A stretch of 64,000 nt of DNA from Purshia tridentata (Eukaryota; Streptophyta; Magnoliopsida; Rosales; Rosaceae): NCBI GenBank assembly GCA_003254885.1, contig QANT01002862.1, positions 124,001-188,000 of the forward strand, read 5' to 3'. Positions 12,027-23,996 of the stretch are shown here, piece after piece. Made by a program: the position numbers and the translations under genes. The notes under the pieces are model-generated. The model was not told where the DNA came from. It searched no databases and saw nothing but the letters and a program-made list of their open reading frames with translations. The number at the start of each line of letters is the position of its first letter. Position 1 is the stretch's first letter.

Positions 12027-13164
12027 AGTCCAATACTCAGCCCACAAATGATCCAATATTCTACCACTCAACTCATAGAGCCCACTATTTATATTACAAT
12101 TTGTTTAGGGGGAAGAAAACCCTTCTAATTTAAGCAGCACACAAGTCTTGTTCCACACACCTTCGGACTATTATTTACATAAACATGTAAATTAAAGTAG
12201 ATGCCATTTGATATTTTGCCAATTTTTGGCAGTTTGTGGCCATGCGGAGCCTCTGCCTCTAATAAACAAGCTCCAAATGTGAGATTGATCTTCAAAGGTT
12301 CCAGAGACACCTTGCAATGCAGATTATGCCACTTCCACAAAGAGACACTAATCAATATTTTATCCAATTTTAGTTAAATTCCTTCCTTGGTTTATAATTT
12401 AGATAGATCACTTTGAATATTCTTCATCTTATATTTGCCCTCTTTTTTACCTGCACTCTGTACAAATATTCTACAATCATACATATTTAAGCCATCCTAT
12501 TATTCAAGAGACAAATTTAGGTTCCTATTAAAGAGTAATTCCCTATTTGAAAGTTTCTTACTTATGTTTTTGTTTTTAACGGAAAAAATTTCACGATTCA
12601 CTCTTTTATCGACTATAATATGCTAAACCAATTTAAACAATATAATGACCTACAAGGCTTATAAACTTGAATATTTATAAAATTAGTGCTTTTAAATCCA
12701 TGAGAATTCAAACTTATGACATATAAATTTACAACCCATTTTCTTATTGAGCTACCTATGTAGGTTAATAGTTAATACTATAAACTCTTGATATTTTTAA
12801 GTGTTTATTATATTTTGTCACTCAACATTATAATGATTTGTAAATCAAGCACAGAATCTTTGATTTATCTTGGGCACTTTCTTTTGAATTTTTAAAAGAG
12901 AGAGATGTGGCTGCTTGCCAAAAACCATACTTTTATGTTTTTGTTTTTTGAATAGCAACCATCCTTTTATGTTAAAGTCAAGAAAGATATGACAAATATA
13001 ATAATAGCAACCATTCTCGAGAAACCAGATAATCTTCAAACAACACAAAAAACGGGCCCACTGTCTTAAAAACCACTAACCCAATAAAGCCCAAACCCAC
13101 AAACCGCCAACAGAAACATACACCCAACAACCTAATTTACAGTTTCACCCCCATCAGTCATCAC

Positions 13165-13171
13165 TATAAAC
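13165..13171 (+). promoter_or_regulatory. TATA box of the universal stress protein gene
   Basis: TATAAAC lies 93 bp upstream of the start codon at 13258, in a C-rich leader context. Assigned by position only. Confidence 0.5.
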
Positions 13172-13257
13172 ACGCACTTCACCTCCCTTGTCCCTTCAAC
13201 ACTCTCCTAAACCACTTCAAAAAATCTCCAACTGTGTTTCAAATTTCAACCTCACAA

Positions 13258-14034
13258 ATGGCTGACGTGGCAGCAAGCGAACGGAGGATCCTCGTGGCCG
13301 TCGATGAAGGTGAGGAGAGCCTGCACGCTCTCTCTTGGTGCCTCAAGAACGTTGTTTCTCAAAATTCCAAAGATACCCTTATCCTACTCTACGCCAAGCC
13401 CCCGCGAGCTGTGTACACGCCCCTGGATGGCACAGGTAGGGGACAGTACTCATCAGGTATTTCCCAATTGTTATCAAGGTTGTTTTGGGAAGAGAAAGAT
13501 TCAGTGGTGTTTTGTGTAATTTTGTTTGTGATTCAGGGTATTTGTTTTCCTCTGATATTTTGGCGGCAATTGAGAGGTACGGCACTGAGGTGGCGGACTG
13601 CGTGATTGAGAAGGCCAAGAAGATTTGCAGGGAGCTTCAGCAGGATGTAAGTGTCATAATTATGATTCTTTAAGGGTAATATTTTGAATTTTGGTTTTGA
13701 TTTGACGGTTATGCCCCCGGGGCAGGTTAAGGTGGAGACAAGAGTAGAGTATGGTGATCCGAGGGATGTGATTTGCCAGATGGCAGAGCAGCTTGGTGCT
13801 GATGTGTTGGTCATGGGAAGCCATGGCTATGGTCTCATAAAGAGGTGGGCCCCTTTAAGTTCTGAAAATCTAACATATAATTGTATGATCATCTTCATGT
13901 ATACAGTATAATAAATGTTGTTTGTTTTAATTTGCAGGGCTTTCCTTGGGAGTGTTAGCAACCACTGTGCACAAAATGTGAAGTGTCCTTGCTTGATTGT
14001 GAAGAAGCCAAAATCAAATGCTGGGAGCAAATGA
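13258..14034 (+). CDS. Universal stress protein A (UspA) domain protein
   Basis: A single-domain plant UspA protein that binds ATP or a related nucleotide. Four exons (13258-13435, 13537-13646, 13726-13844, 13938-14034) give 167 aa. The N-terminus MADVAASERRILVAVDEGEE carries the first beta strand and the conserved Asp. The C-terminal half has the classic nucleotide-binding motif G-x2-G-x9-G(S): MGSHGYGLIKRAFLGSVSNH, completed only after splicing exons 3 and 4. The end PCLIVKKPKSNAGSK is the usual last strand plus a short tail. An in-frame upstream ATG at 13234 exists, but MADVA fits the family start better. Close relatives are Arabidopsis At1g09740 and At2g47710 (from memory). Induction by stress is a family property, not shown by the sequence. 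Confidence 0.94.
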
Positions 14035-15496
14035 TTTAATTTTGTTTTCCTCTTATTTTTCTTGTGGCATGTATGATGTATGTCATCCTGTAAAGTTTTA
14101 TATATTAATGAAGCCAGCAGAGTTTGGACACTTTCCCAGATCAAATCATTTGTTTAAACCAAGAACAGTAGTTCAAAACTTCAAATCAATTTCATCAGAT
14201 GTAATGGCAGAAAAATAACAGACATACAAAACCATACAATTATAAAACAACAAGAACAATATCACTGGTCCATCTTCAAATCATGCTTCAATTTTCAGCA
14301 TTGGAAATCCAATCTTCATTGTCTAAATGAATGCTTAGAAAACCAGTATCAAGAATTGGCTTCTCTAATCTTTTGAAAAAAAGTAATGCTATTTTGATCA
14401 TATTAACTATCATCTTTATGAAAATATAACAAGAGGAGCAATCTATTGTTTAAAACAATGTAATATGAATATTGTAATGCAAGGAACTCACCACAATTGA
14501 ATTGATTGAACAAAGAAAGAGGGAAAAGGCCAACAGTCCAACTGATACCGTTTAGGAAGGAGTTTAATGGCCACAGGTTGAAAGGGGATGGACAAATGTC
14601 AGTCCGTCAGAGGTTAAGATTAGAAGCTCATTTTTTTTGGAGACATAGAGCTATTATTTTGCTTTTAGATCATGAAATCTTAATTCATAAATAAGTGAAC
14701 GTCGAACTATTTTATATATATACATGTAGATATGTTTATCTTAAAAGTTTTTATACACGCAAACGCGGTGTATGATAATGGAATAGAATAGTGCCCTTTG
14801 GTCTTGTTTTTAAAACAGTCAAATGCGTTTTTAGATTAATAACCACTAACCGTGCATAAATTCATAATCAACGTTGTGTGGATAATTAACTCTATATTTT
14901 GAGAGTTAAATTTTAAATGAAACAAAGTGTGTTTATTAATTTTTTTTTATAATGGAATAGAATTAGTGTCCTTTGGTCTTGTTTTTAAAACAGTAAAATG
15001 CGTTTTTAGATTAATAACCACTAACCGTGCATAAATTCATAATCAACGTTGTGGATAATTAACTCTATATTTTGAGAGTTAAATTTTAAATGAAACAAAG
15101 TGTGTTTATTTATTTATTTTTTATTTTTTACTCCATGCTTATAATGAAATTACATTCCCAATCCCGAGATCTTCAGCCAAGGTTTTATGGCAAATAATTA
15201 TCTTATCTGACCAATTGAGTAAGTAAACACCTTTTTTTTTTGTTTTTTTTTTTAAGATGAAGCTGTTTGTTCTTTACTCTGTGTTGGATTTAGCCCACAT
15301 GGTCAATTTGGATATATTCTGTTAAGTTGAAGATAGAACCATTTCCATCTAAAGCTCCCATTTTTTCTACCAACTTTCAATTTATAAAACATTAAGCCAT
15401 CTCTTTCAACTTGAGTCTAGCACTGAAAGCTACTCAGCAGTTATTAATCTTTTGCTAGATCATTGAAAAGGGTGATTGAATTTCTACATCCACAAT
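14035..15496. other. Spacer between the stress protein and histidine kinase genes
   Basis: It contains the 3' flank of the stress protein gene, a 175-bp tandem duplication (listed separately) and AT-rich sequence. No gene is seen. Confidence 0.5.
14774..15120. repeat. About 175-bp tandem duplication
   Basis: Copy 1 (14774-14948) and copy 2 (14949-about 15120) share TAATGGAATAGAAT, CTTTGGTCTTGTTTTTAAAA and the end GAAACAAAGTGTGTTTATT with only a few small differences. The high identity implies a recent local duplication upstream of the kinase gene. Confidence 0.9.
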
Positions 15497-18400
15497 GCCA
15501 AGTCTTTCAAGTAATCGCCTTTTTATTCTCTTTCTTCCTATGATACATCTTTTTTCTCATCATCACATCATCATCTAATATTCCTTTAATTTCCATGAAA
15601 ATGCAGATATCAAAGCCAAGGTTTCCACCATGAAAATGATGATATCCCACCCAGTGAAGTTTTGTTCAAGAGTTATTTGGCCACCCATTTGTTTTCTCAT
15701 CATTCTGGTACTTAATTTCATCAACAAATTTTTAATTCATTTTTTCTACGTTGTTAATTCTTGTCCATTCCTACACAAACTACCTTATTTGGTGCAGGGC
15801 CTTTTAGGCTTCATGCTCTCAGTATTGTTTAGAATGACCAAAAAAATTGAACAACGTATAATGTTTGAATCATATGAAGCCCTCAACAAATCATTTTCTG
15901 GCATCCAATCCACTGCCAAGTTGCTAAGTCCATTGAATCCATCAGCAATAAATCTAGCAAGATCTCTGAGTTCATCACTCAATGGAACTGAGCTAAATTT
16001 CAGTACCATCCAAACAACGGTTAGTACTAATTAGATAGTGTAGTTGTGCTTAATTCGTACTTTTTGATTGATAAAACAGTCAATTAATGTTATTATACTG
16101 ATGATATATATTCCAGAAAACCATTCAATTAATGTTGACATATACTGATGATATTCGTGCTTTTTTTTCCAGGTTGCACCACCATTATTTCTAGCACTTT
16201 CAACAATTCCACATATCTCAATGGTTTCTTATATTGGATTAGATGGTCTTTTATTCTCATTTTACAACCGTGAGGACCAGACTTTTGCAGTCTTCTCCAA
16301 TACTTCATTTTCTTTGAATTGGTATACTCAACCAGTAAATAGGGACACTGGGAAGTTATATGGCACTGCAGTTTCTTCAGATTCTTTGGTCACAGTAAAT
16401 GCAAGTTGGTTCCAAGAGGCCTTAAACAGCACAAGTGGGTATTCTTGGCTGGGAAAAGGATGGGACAGGGCTCAAGATAGCCTATTTTTGAGTACCGTGG
16501 CTATGGATGGAAGAGGTGTGATTTCCCTTGGAATTCCTTCAAAAGTGGTTGTTGATCATTTCGCGGCTTTAGATTTCCACGGTGGTTATTTTCACTTGGC
16601 TACATCAGATGGGGAAATGATTGTGCAAGCAAAGCTTCCAAAAACCCAATTAGAGATAACCAACAACACAGTTTCGGTGCAAATGGTGAGGCCAAATGGT
16701 GATATTGCAGGTTATGTTGGTACATTCTCATGTAATACTAATGATGGTGGTGATGATGATGATGATGAAGAAAAGTCTGAGACATTTATGTACTCGTGGA
16801 AAAACAAGGGAACCAAGTACACGGCTTATTGCTCCACCCTTGAGATTGTTGGAGTCCACTCGGTATGCCTTTATATAATGCAGAATTTGTGTCAGTTTGA
16901 TCTAACCTGTCTAACAATATCATTTTCTTTTCAGGTATATGTGTTGACTTATCCCACCAATGGACTATTACACCTTGACCACAATTACACATTGCTTTTT
17001 GGGATTCTGTTGTTTCTAATTGTTGTCTCGCTTTGCCTCTTTGTCTTCTTGATAATAAGAGCTGCAAGAAGAGAGATGATATTATGTGCACGCATCATAA
17101 AACAAGAAAGTGCAACTCGCCAAGCAGAGCGCAAGAGTATGAACAAAACTAAAGCCTTCAGCAGAGCAAACCATGACGTGCGTGCTTCTTTGGCAGCCAT
17201 CACTGGTTTAATAGAGTTGTGTCATCAAGAAGCCAATCCTGACTCTGAGTTAGCAGCAAACTTGGCACAAATGGACACTTGTACAAAGGACCTCCTAGGT
17301 AAGTAGTGATTCGGTACTGGAAATGCATTTATGTAAGTCGAGAAATGTTATTATCTTCGTAGATATCTGACATGTCATTTTATGTTACCTCGTGCATATA
17401 TGCAGGCATATTGAACTCGGTTCTGGATATAAGTAAAATTGAAGCTGGGAAAGTGCAGCTTGAAGTAGAAGAATTCAATTTGGCTCAGCTCCTTGAGGAC
17501 GTAGTTGATATGTTCTATCCTGTTGCTATAAAGAAAGGTGTTGATATCGTGCTCGATCCTTGTGATGACTCAATTCCCAAAACATGTCAAGTAAGAGGCG
17601 ATCGGGGAAAGCTTAAACAGATCTTATGCAACTTACTTAGCAATGCTGTGAAGTTCACATCTGAAGGTCATATCACAGTTCGTGCCATGGTTCCGAAAAC
17701 AAGTTATGAAAATGCAATAATTGCTTCTAATCATAGCCGTGTGCTGAACTGTTTATCTTGGTGGCTTTACAAGAGTAAGGAAGGTTTCAATGATTTGGAT
17801 GCCCTTCACACAGCTAAAAAAGATCCCAATAGCACAAAGTTTGTCATTGAGGTGGATGATACAGGTGAGGGAATTCCAAAAGACAAACGAGAATTTGTCT
17901 TCGAAAACTTTGTTCAGGTTACAGATACTGGAAAAGAAGGCTCTGGTTTGGGACTTGGTGTAGTTGAATCTTTGGTAAGTAATTCAGAATGAGGTTAACA
18001 TACTAATACATTATTCTTTTGTTGACTTTCTTAGGTCTTTTCTCTTCTATATCTATACATTTTCAGCCTTAAAAAGCAACAGTAAATGCACATTTGGCTT
18101 CAGTGGTGTGTAAGTTCGAATTGGACTCAATGTCATAGAGCTAACAAAACTTAATCTTAATCAGTACAGTTTCATTTATGGTGTAGGTGCGTCTAATGGG
18201 TGGAGAGATAAGAATTCTTGATAAAGAGCTTGGTGAGAGAGGCACTTGCTTCAGCTTTGATGTTTCTCTTCTCACATGTAAACCTGAGTCTGGTGACATT
18301 GAAGAAGAATCCCATAAAATGCACAATGATCGCGCTGCAAATGGATTTCAACCTTTCGGCATACCCATTTTGGCGCCTTCGCCTAAATCAGAGGGATCTC

Positions 18401-19637
18401 ACGTGGTACTTCTCATAGAAGGCGATGAACGAAGAAATATTTTGGTGAAGTACATCAGTTGCTTGAACATAAAAGTGTCATATGTAAAGCATGTGAAAAA
18501 TCTACTTCCACAACTTGAGAAGATAAAGCGCAGGTTAGACACTTCCTATTTCAGTTATTCAGAAAAAACCCAGTTGGCTTTTCTTGACCACCAGAACACA
18601 GCTGCATCCCACAACTCTGATTCAAGACCAAGTGATGTGTCTCAAAGCCTCAAGGATGGAGATGACCATATCTTGCCTACCTATAAAAAGACCAACTCAT
18701 CCAGAAACTCACCTGCAGGCATTGTACTAATTGTGATCGACACAAATGCTGGTGTTTTCTCTGAGCTATATGCCACTGTGGCTAGCTTCAGGAAAGACAT
18801 TCAGAATTCGCGGTGCAAGGTTGTGTGGCTAGACAATTCAATCACGCGTAACACGCATCCAATGCAGCTAGAACAGCATAGGTTAGCTCCTCCAAATGAT
18901 TATATCATATACAAACCATTTCACGGATCACGCTTGTATAAAGTGCTAGGACTAATACCAGAACTTAAGGGATCCAACTTACCAAAGTTAGAAATGAGAA
19001 AAGTGGCGCAAGACCAAGTGCAGCAAATAGATTCCAAGTCTGAAGGAATGTCTTCACCTCAGGATGACTCACTGCAAGAGGTGGTGATACATAAAAGTGA
19101 TAATCAGAAAACAAGTGATCATAAGATGTTAGATGGGAAGAAAATTTTGGTTGTTGATGATGTTGTAGTATTACGCAAGTTGACTACTAACTATCTTAAA
19201 AAACTTGGAGCAGTTGTTGAAGTTTGTCAGGATGGGAAAGAGGCCTTTGATCAAGTATGTAGAGCTCTAAGTGATTATAGCAAGGAGGGTCATTCTAAAT
19301 CCATCCCTTATGACTATATTTTCATGGATTGCGAGGTAATGTGACCAAACCCATGTCTAGTCTTGAATGAAAAATATTGATTTTGTTTTGTTTTGTTATT
19401 TTATTTTATTTTATTTTTGGACAGATGCCAATAATGAATGGATTTGAAGCAACAAGACTGATAAGGAAGGAGGAAAAACAGTATGGTATTCATCTTCCAA
19501 TAATCGCATGTACAGCCCATGCAATGGCAGAGGAAGTTAGCAAGACCGTTGAAGTAGGGATGGATTTCCATTTAACTAAACCATTGCAGATGGACAGGTT
19601 GATGGAAGTCATCCAATTGATTGATAACAACAAATGA
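15497..19637 (+). CDS. CKI1: Hybrid histidine kinase, CKI1-like
   Basis: A membrane hybrid kinase of the CKI1 type, which feeds His-to-Asp phosphorelay (cytokinin signalling output, female gametophyte and vascular development) without binding cytokinin. My model has eight exons: 15497-15512, 15607-15707, 15798-16019, 16173-16862, 16935-17298, 17406-17974, 18187-19335 and 19425-19637, total 1107 aa (Arabidopsis about 1122). In order: a first membrane span (VIWPPICFLIILGLLGFMLS), a long extracellular part with many N-x-S/T sites, a second span (LLFGILLFLIVVSLCLFVFL), the His-kinase core with phospho-acceptor His in NHDVRASLAAITG, the ATPase N box LKQILCNLLSNAVKFT, G1 VDDTGEGIP and G2 GSGLGLG. 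A C-terminal receiver follows with LVVDD, phospho-acceptor Asp in IFMDCEMPIMNG and a late Lys (LTKPLQ). There is no CHASE domain. Exon 1 (five codons) is the least certain part; ATG 15630 is an alternative start. Introns 2 and 4 are stop-free multiples of 3. Confidence 0.92.
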
Positions 19638-20538
19638 ATGACACATTCTAAGCGGTTTTGTCTTCTTTTTCTTTTCTTTTTTTTCTTTCTTGGATTGTAG
19701 ATACAAGATATTGTATTAAGTTGGTTTTCACTTTGGATGAGAATAAATTTCAAGCAATTTTGTGTGCAAATTTATAATCTATGGATTGGAGCAGCTCTTT
19801 GTTTCTTTGATTTGGAAATCTTCGAATAATTTAGAAGTTAAAGTTTGATGATAAAGATGTAAGCTTTCTATTGGTTATCCTTCAGCCATATTCATACCCT
19901 TTCCTTATTCCTTTTATGCTCTTCTAATGATAAGGATTTTGCATCAGATTCCACAATTTCTAAAGGAGGAGGTAGACAAATGAGTCTCTGTCTTCAAATT
20001 CGCAAAAACCCATTTATCCAATCAGAGAAAGCAGCATAAAAATGAAGAGGTTGGTTAGGTGTCCAATCCTAAAGTCGATAGAATCGCATTCCATCACACC
20101 ATCACAATTCTGGCACCTGAATTTTTCAAACAATCTAATTTGCAGAGCAATCAGTTTTTTCTCGGGTGTCACGTCAACAAAGAGGTTGATTAGGTGTCAT
20201 TATACACGACAGTTGTTTAAGTTGATTAATCGAAGAAAATTTCAGTCGGAAAAAAATAAAGGAAAATTTGGCATCAAATCATCAGCAGCTCAAAAGTTTA
20301 AAACTATTTTCTTGACTGTGATTATGAAAAACACATCTCATCATCATTGTTCTAATGGCTCCTCAAACAGCCAAATGAGATTAAAACATCGTCAGCCAAG
20401 CAGTTTGGCATGCAACATTTAGCAGTATCTTCCTCTAACAGTTCCTTCCTACAGCTAAAAAATAAAAACCAAAAAGGAAAAAAAAATATTGGTGCTTAAC
20501 GCCCAAGCTTATCTCTAGAACTTTGTAGTGCTCTCTCC
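19638..20538. other. Spacer between convergent kinase and calreticulin genes
   Basis: It holds the 3' flanks of two convergent genes. The phrase AAGAGGTTG(G/A)TTAGGTGTC occurs twice (about 20044 and 20179) in a stretch that is open on the plus strand (20042-20422) but resembles no protein I know. Confidence 0.45.
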
Positions 20539-23500
20539 CTACAGTTCATCCTGAAAATACAAAGCACAAGAGACAAGACACCATGATCAATAAACAGGCC
20601 GAGTAACATGGTTAGTCAATTAACAACAAATGGAAAAGGAAAAGGAAAAGGAAAGCTTACATGCTTTTCATCCTCTTCAGTTGTGTCTGGTTTAGATTCA
20701 GCATCAGATTCATCTCCCGCTTCATCCGTGTCAGCATCTTCGTCTTCATCCTCAATCTACAAAACATGTTGACACTCTTTAGGACCACAAAAGAAGATGA
20801 AAGAACTATATTTTCAGGCAGCAGTTTTCACGCTTACATCAGAATCAACTGGATCAGCTTTTGATTCCTCCTCCTGCTGCTTCTTCTCTGCCTCTTCAAA
20901 TGCTGCCTTCTCAGCCTGAAATTGCATGGAACTCAATCAGACATCTAAAAGAACAATTTTTAAAGAGCTAAAGCAAAGGCATATAGATAACATACATCTT
21001 TCTGTTTGCCCCATGTTTCTTCAGCCAGCTGTTTTGCATACTCCGGCTCATCAGTGATCAAGATATTGTCAAATAGGGTTCCAGATTTCACCTGGCACAT
21101 TACACATCTTTCTCATCAGAATTTGGGTATCATGGGAGCAAAAATAGCTAGCAAACTTAAAGATAACAGACAAAATTACCTGCCACAATTCAATTCCGAC
21201 GTACTTCAAATTGGGGTAAACATACAGTTCCGGGTCATCCTTGAAGTCTGGGTTGTCAATCAATGGTGCCTTCCATTTTCCCTTGTAGTTAGGGTTCTTA
21301 ATTTTCTGCATAGTAGTGGATCAAATTAGGAAGAAGTGTTTAATAGTTGCACGGCAAACTATTATTCAACCAGAATTCCACAAACCTTTGGCTTCCATTC
21401 ACCCTTGTATTCAGGGTTGGCAATGGTTGGGGCTGTCCACTCACCATCTTCCTCGTCATCCCAATCTTCAGGCTGAAACACCAAGACACATCAGTGAGCA
21501 ACAATAATACCCTTCAATATGTGGAATAGTTTTATAAACAGAAGTTAAATCACCACCTTCTTGGCTTCAGAATCTGGTATCTCCTTGGGAATGTCATCAT
21601 ACCCCTACAAGTAGACAGACAATAAGAGTCAGTAAGGTTGTACCTTCAGTAAGTAGAAAACATAAAAAGTATAAGAAAACTTGTATATATCATGCGTGAC
21701 TACCTCTGGCTTCTTATCTTCAGGGTCAGGAATGTATTCTTTGTCATCCCAATCTTCAGGCTGTCAAAATTACTTTGTCAATACTTATTCAAAACTTCAC
21801 AGTCATGATTACTTTATTGAGATCCAAGAATTAATTTATAAGTAATTACTTTCTTGGCCTCGGGATCCTTGATTTTCTTTGGAGGCAGAAGATCCCAATC
21901 ACTGTAGAGGCTACCAGTTTGTTTCTCTGCATTGTCAATAAGGATGCTGTAGGTAGCATCTGGGCGGAGGACAAACGTATACACATGAGTGAGTTGGTCA
22001 GTCTCACAAGGAACATCCTTCTTGATCAAGTTATTTGTATTGTTGTAGTTAAGAATGGCATGCACTTTCTTGGTGGTGTATCCACAGATATCTGGTCCAA
22101 ACATGATACTGCAGACAACAAAATTATGTACCCCAAATCAGCAATTTAAGGCAAAAAGAAGGAAAAAAGGAAATTAAATACAAAAACAAAATAGTTGGAC
22201 CAAAAGGGGATAACACTAGCCTGTATGGGGTATCACCACCAAATTTCTTCTGATCTACATCACCACTGAGTAACTTGATGTAGCCACCACCACAGTCAAG
22301 CTTCTGTTCATGCTTCACAGAAAATTGAAACACTAGTGTCTTATCCTTGTTGCTGAATTCAGGGTACTCAGCTGATAAGGCATAGAACCTGTAGTCCTCA
22401 CTTGTTTGGATACCTGCATCAAGATATCAAACTCATTGAAAATGGCCACCAGTACAAGCAAGAAACACAGTAAAAAATCTGTAAACATAAACACATAGAG
22501 ACAGCATTGGTTATAAAAGAATACCTTTGTCATCAGGGTCTCCATTCCATTTACCAGAGGTGAAGTTCCACTCTCCAGCCAGGTTCTCATCTTTCTTCCA
22601 ATCAGATTTAACCCAACGTTTCTCCCAACCATCTTTTAGTATTTTCCAAATAGAACAAGAAACCAAAGAAAAGGGAGTCAGAATATAAAAAAACAGGACA
22701 AAAGATGACTGGAAACAGTAAAATGTAAGGAACCAGAGAAGCACACAACAAGCCATTCACAATAGAAATAATCTTTCTTCAATTCTTTTTTAAAAGACCC
22801 CTTTTATACTAGTTGACTCTTCAGAGATGAAAAAAAGTCAGACATAAAGCTTTGAACCTGGTTCCTGGTAAAAGCAATTGTCACTGAGACTAAGGCACAG
22901 AGTCAACATTATTCACTAGGTAATTGAAAAGGCCAACTGCAGAAACAAAGCCATAAACAATCCATAGCTAGAGCAACTTTTCTTAGTCACCTATACAGTC
23001 TTACCAACTCCAAATGCGCAACATAGATTTGCTCATTAGAATGTCAATTTTAAGGCCATTTATATGATTTAGCTTTAATCCTGTTCCAATTCATATAGGA
23101 TGCATGGTCTGTACTCTGTATTCCACAAATGTATCATGTAACCCCAAGCCAAAGCATCTGAAATGGGACATTTCCCCTACAAATGTATGGCCGGGATTGC
23201 ATAAACCCAGAAGCGGTTCAAGCAAAACCATAAAACTTAGTTTCGTATCTATAAGCACTTCACTACTCATCTTGTCCAAATACATATACACATACATAGA
23301 ACACGCACACACACATACATACGAATATACACGAACAACCAAAACCACAAATCAAAATCAAAATTAAACAACAATTCAAATTTCTTACAGATCCATTCCA
23401 AATAGTAAATTCACACTCACACTAGCGCCTTTAAACAAGCATTAGCCCAAAAAGGGATCAGATCGAATCGCAAACTCATAAACAACACCGATCCTTTAGA

Positions 23501-23734
23501 AATGACATTCGATCAACCCAATTATGACACAATAAATCTCAAAAACCCTAATCCAGTGAAAATGCAACCAAACACTGAGCACTGATACATACACTTAGAG
23601 AAACACAGCGAGATATATATATATGTGTGTATACCTTCAAAGCGTTCTTCGAAGTAAACTTTGGCGGAGGCGATGGCGAGGAGAGAGAGGAGAACCAGGG
23701 ACAGCAAGTTCGAGTTTCGAACCCTAAACGCCAT
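20539..23734 (-). CDS. CRT1: Calreticulin, ER lectin chaperone and Ca2+ store (HDEL)
   Basis: Calreticulin binds monoglucosylated glycoproteins in the ER and buffers Ca2+. Twelve exons join in frame to 419 aa: 23635-23734, 22525-22632, 22221-22413, 21850-22108, 21704-21760, 21557-21604, 21386-21472, 21180-21305, 20996-21091, 20838-20915, 20661-20756 and 20539-20550. Parts: signal peptide ([20 protein letters not shown]), N-domain with [16 protein letters not shown] and MFGPDICGY, one N-glycosylation site (NFTSG), P-domain repeats ([41 protein letters not shown]), an acidic C-domain ([15 protein letters not shown]) and the ER-return signal HDEL. The last coding exon is only 12 bp and encodes DEL plus stop, so HDEL is split H|DEL by an intron. 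Intron 3 starts with GC instead of GT. Upstream ACGT-core boxes suggest control by the unfolded protein response. It is the At1g56340 type by neighbourhood. Confidence 0.97.
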
Positions 23735-23802
23735 CGTTTCACCACTGAGAGAGTTGCAGCTACAGAGTGTGAAAGTGTGAGAGTTCGTTCCCTGGGAGGC
23801 TG

Positions 23803-23811
23803 TTATATAAA
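23803..23811 (-). promoter_or_regulatory. TATA box of the calreticulin gene
   Basis: TTTATATAA on the minus strand lies about 70 bp upstream of the start codon at 23734, just below the ACGT-core boxes. The position fits a TATA box with a short leader. Confidence 0.6.
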
Positions 23812-23900
23812 GGTCTACTTGCTCAGTTTCAAGTGTTGCGGTTAAAAAATGGGTTTTAGCCTGGGTTAGACTCTTGTGGATGACATGGACAAATCCGTAC

Positions 23901-23996
23901 CCGCCACGTAATTTTTGCTTGTCATTGGTGTGACGTGGCGTTCCAGGATTGGGCCCTTCGTGAATTGTAGACTGGCAATTGAATGCGACACGTCGG
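23901..23996 (-). promoter_or_regulatory. Cluster of UPR-type ACGT boxes in the calreticulin promoter
   Basis: Three bZIP-type boxes lie 165-265 bp upstream of the start codon. CCACGT is at 23904-23909. ATTGG (23924-23928) is followed by TGACGTGG (23931-23938), which is the canonical UPRE core next to an inverted CCAAT. GACACGTC is at 23987-23994. In plants such elements are bound by bZIP60, bZIP17 and bZIP28 (with NF-Y at CCAAT). The match is seen in the sequence; regulation is inferred from the known ER-stress induction of calreticulins. Confidence 0.6.

Larger units (their letters stand above)
10902..13257. other. Divergent promoter region between SAR1 and the stress protein gene
   Basis: About 2.4 kb without a gene. 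It holds a 306-bp imperfect tandem duplication (11168-11770) and a strong hairpin (11990-12026), both listed separately. A minus-strand reading frame at 12125-12367 has no recognisable similarity and I do not call it a gene. Confidence 0.5.

Noticed and set aside
12125-12367. 80-codon minus-strand reading frame in the SAR1/stress-protein spacer
   Set aside because: No recognisable similarity, no splice or promoter context, and AT-rich spacer composition; probably chance or an old remnant.
13379-13618. Minus-strand frames across the universal stress protein gene
   Set aside because: They are shadows of the plus-strand exons and GC-richer codons of that gene.
20042-20422. 126-codon plus-strand frame with an internal repeat downstream of calreticulin
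   Set aside because: The product is basic and low-complexity, unlike any known protein; the short direct repeat alone does not support a gene.
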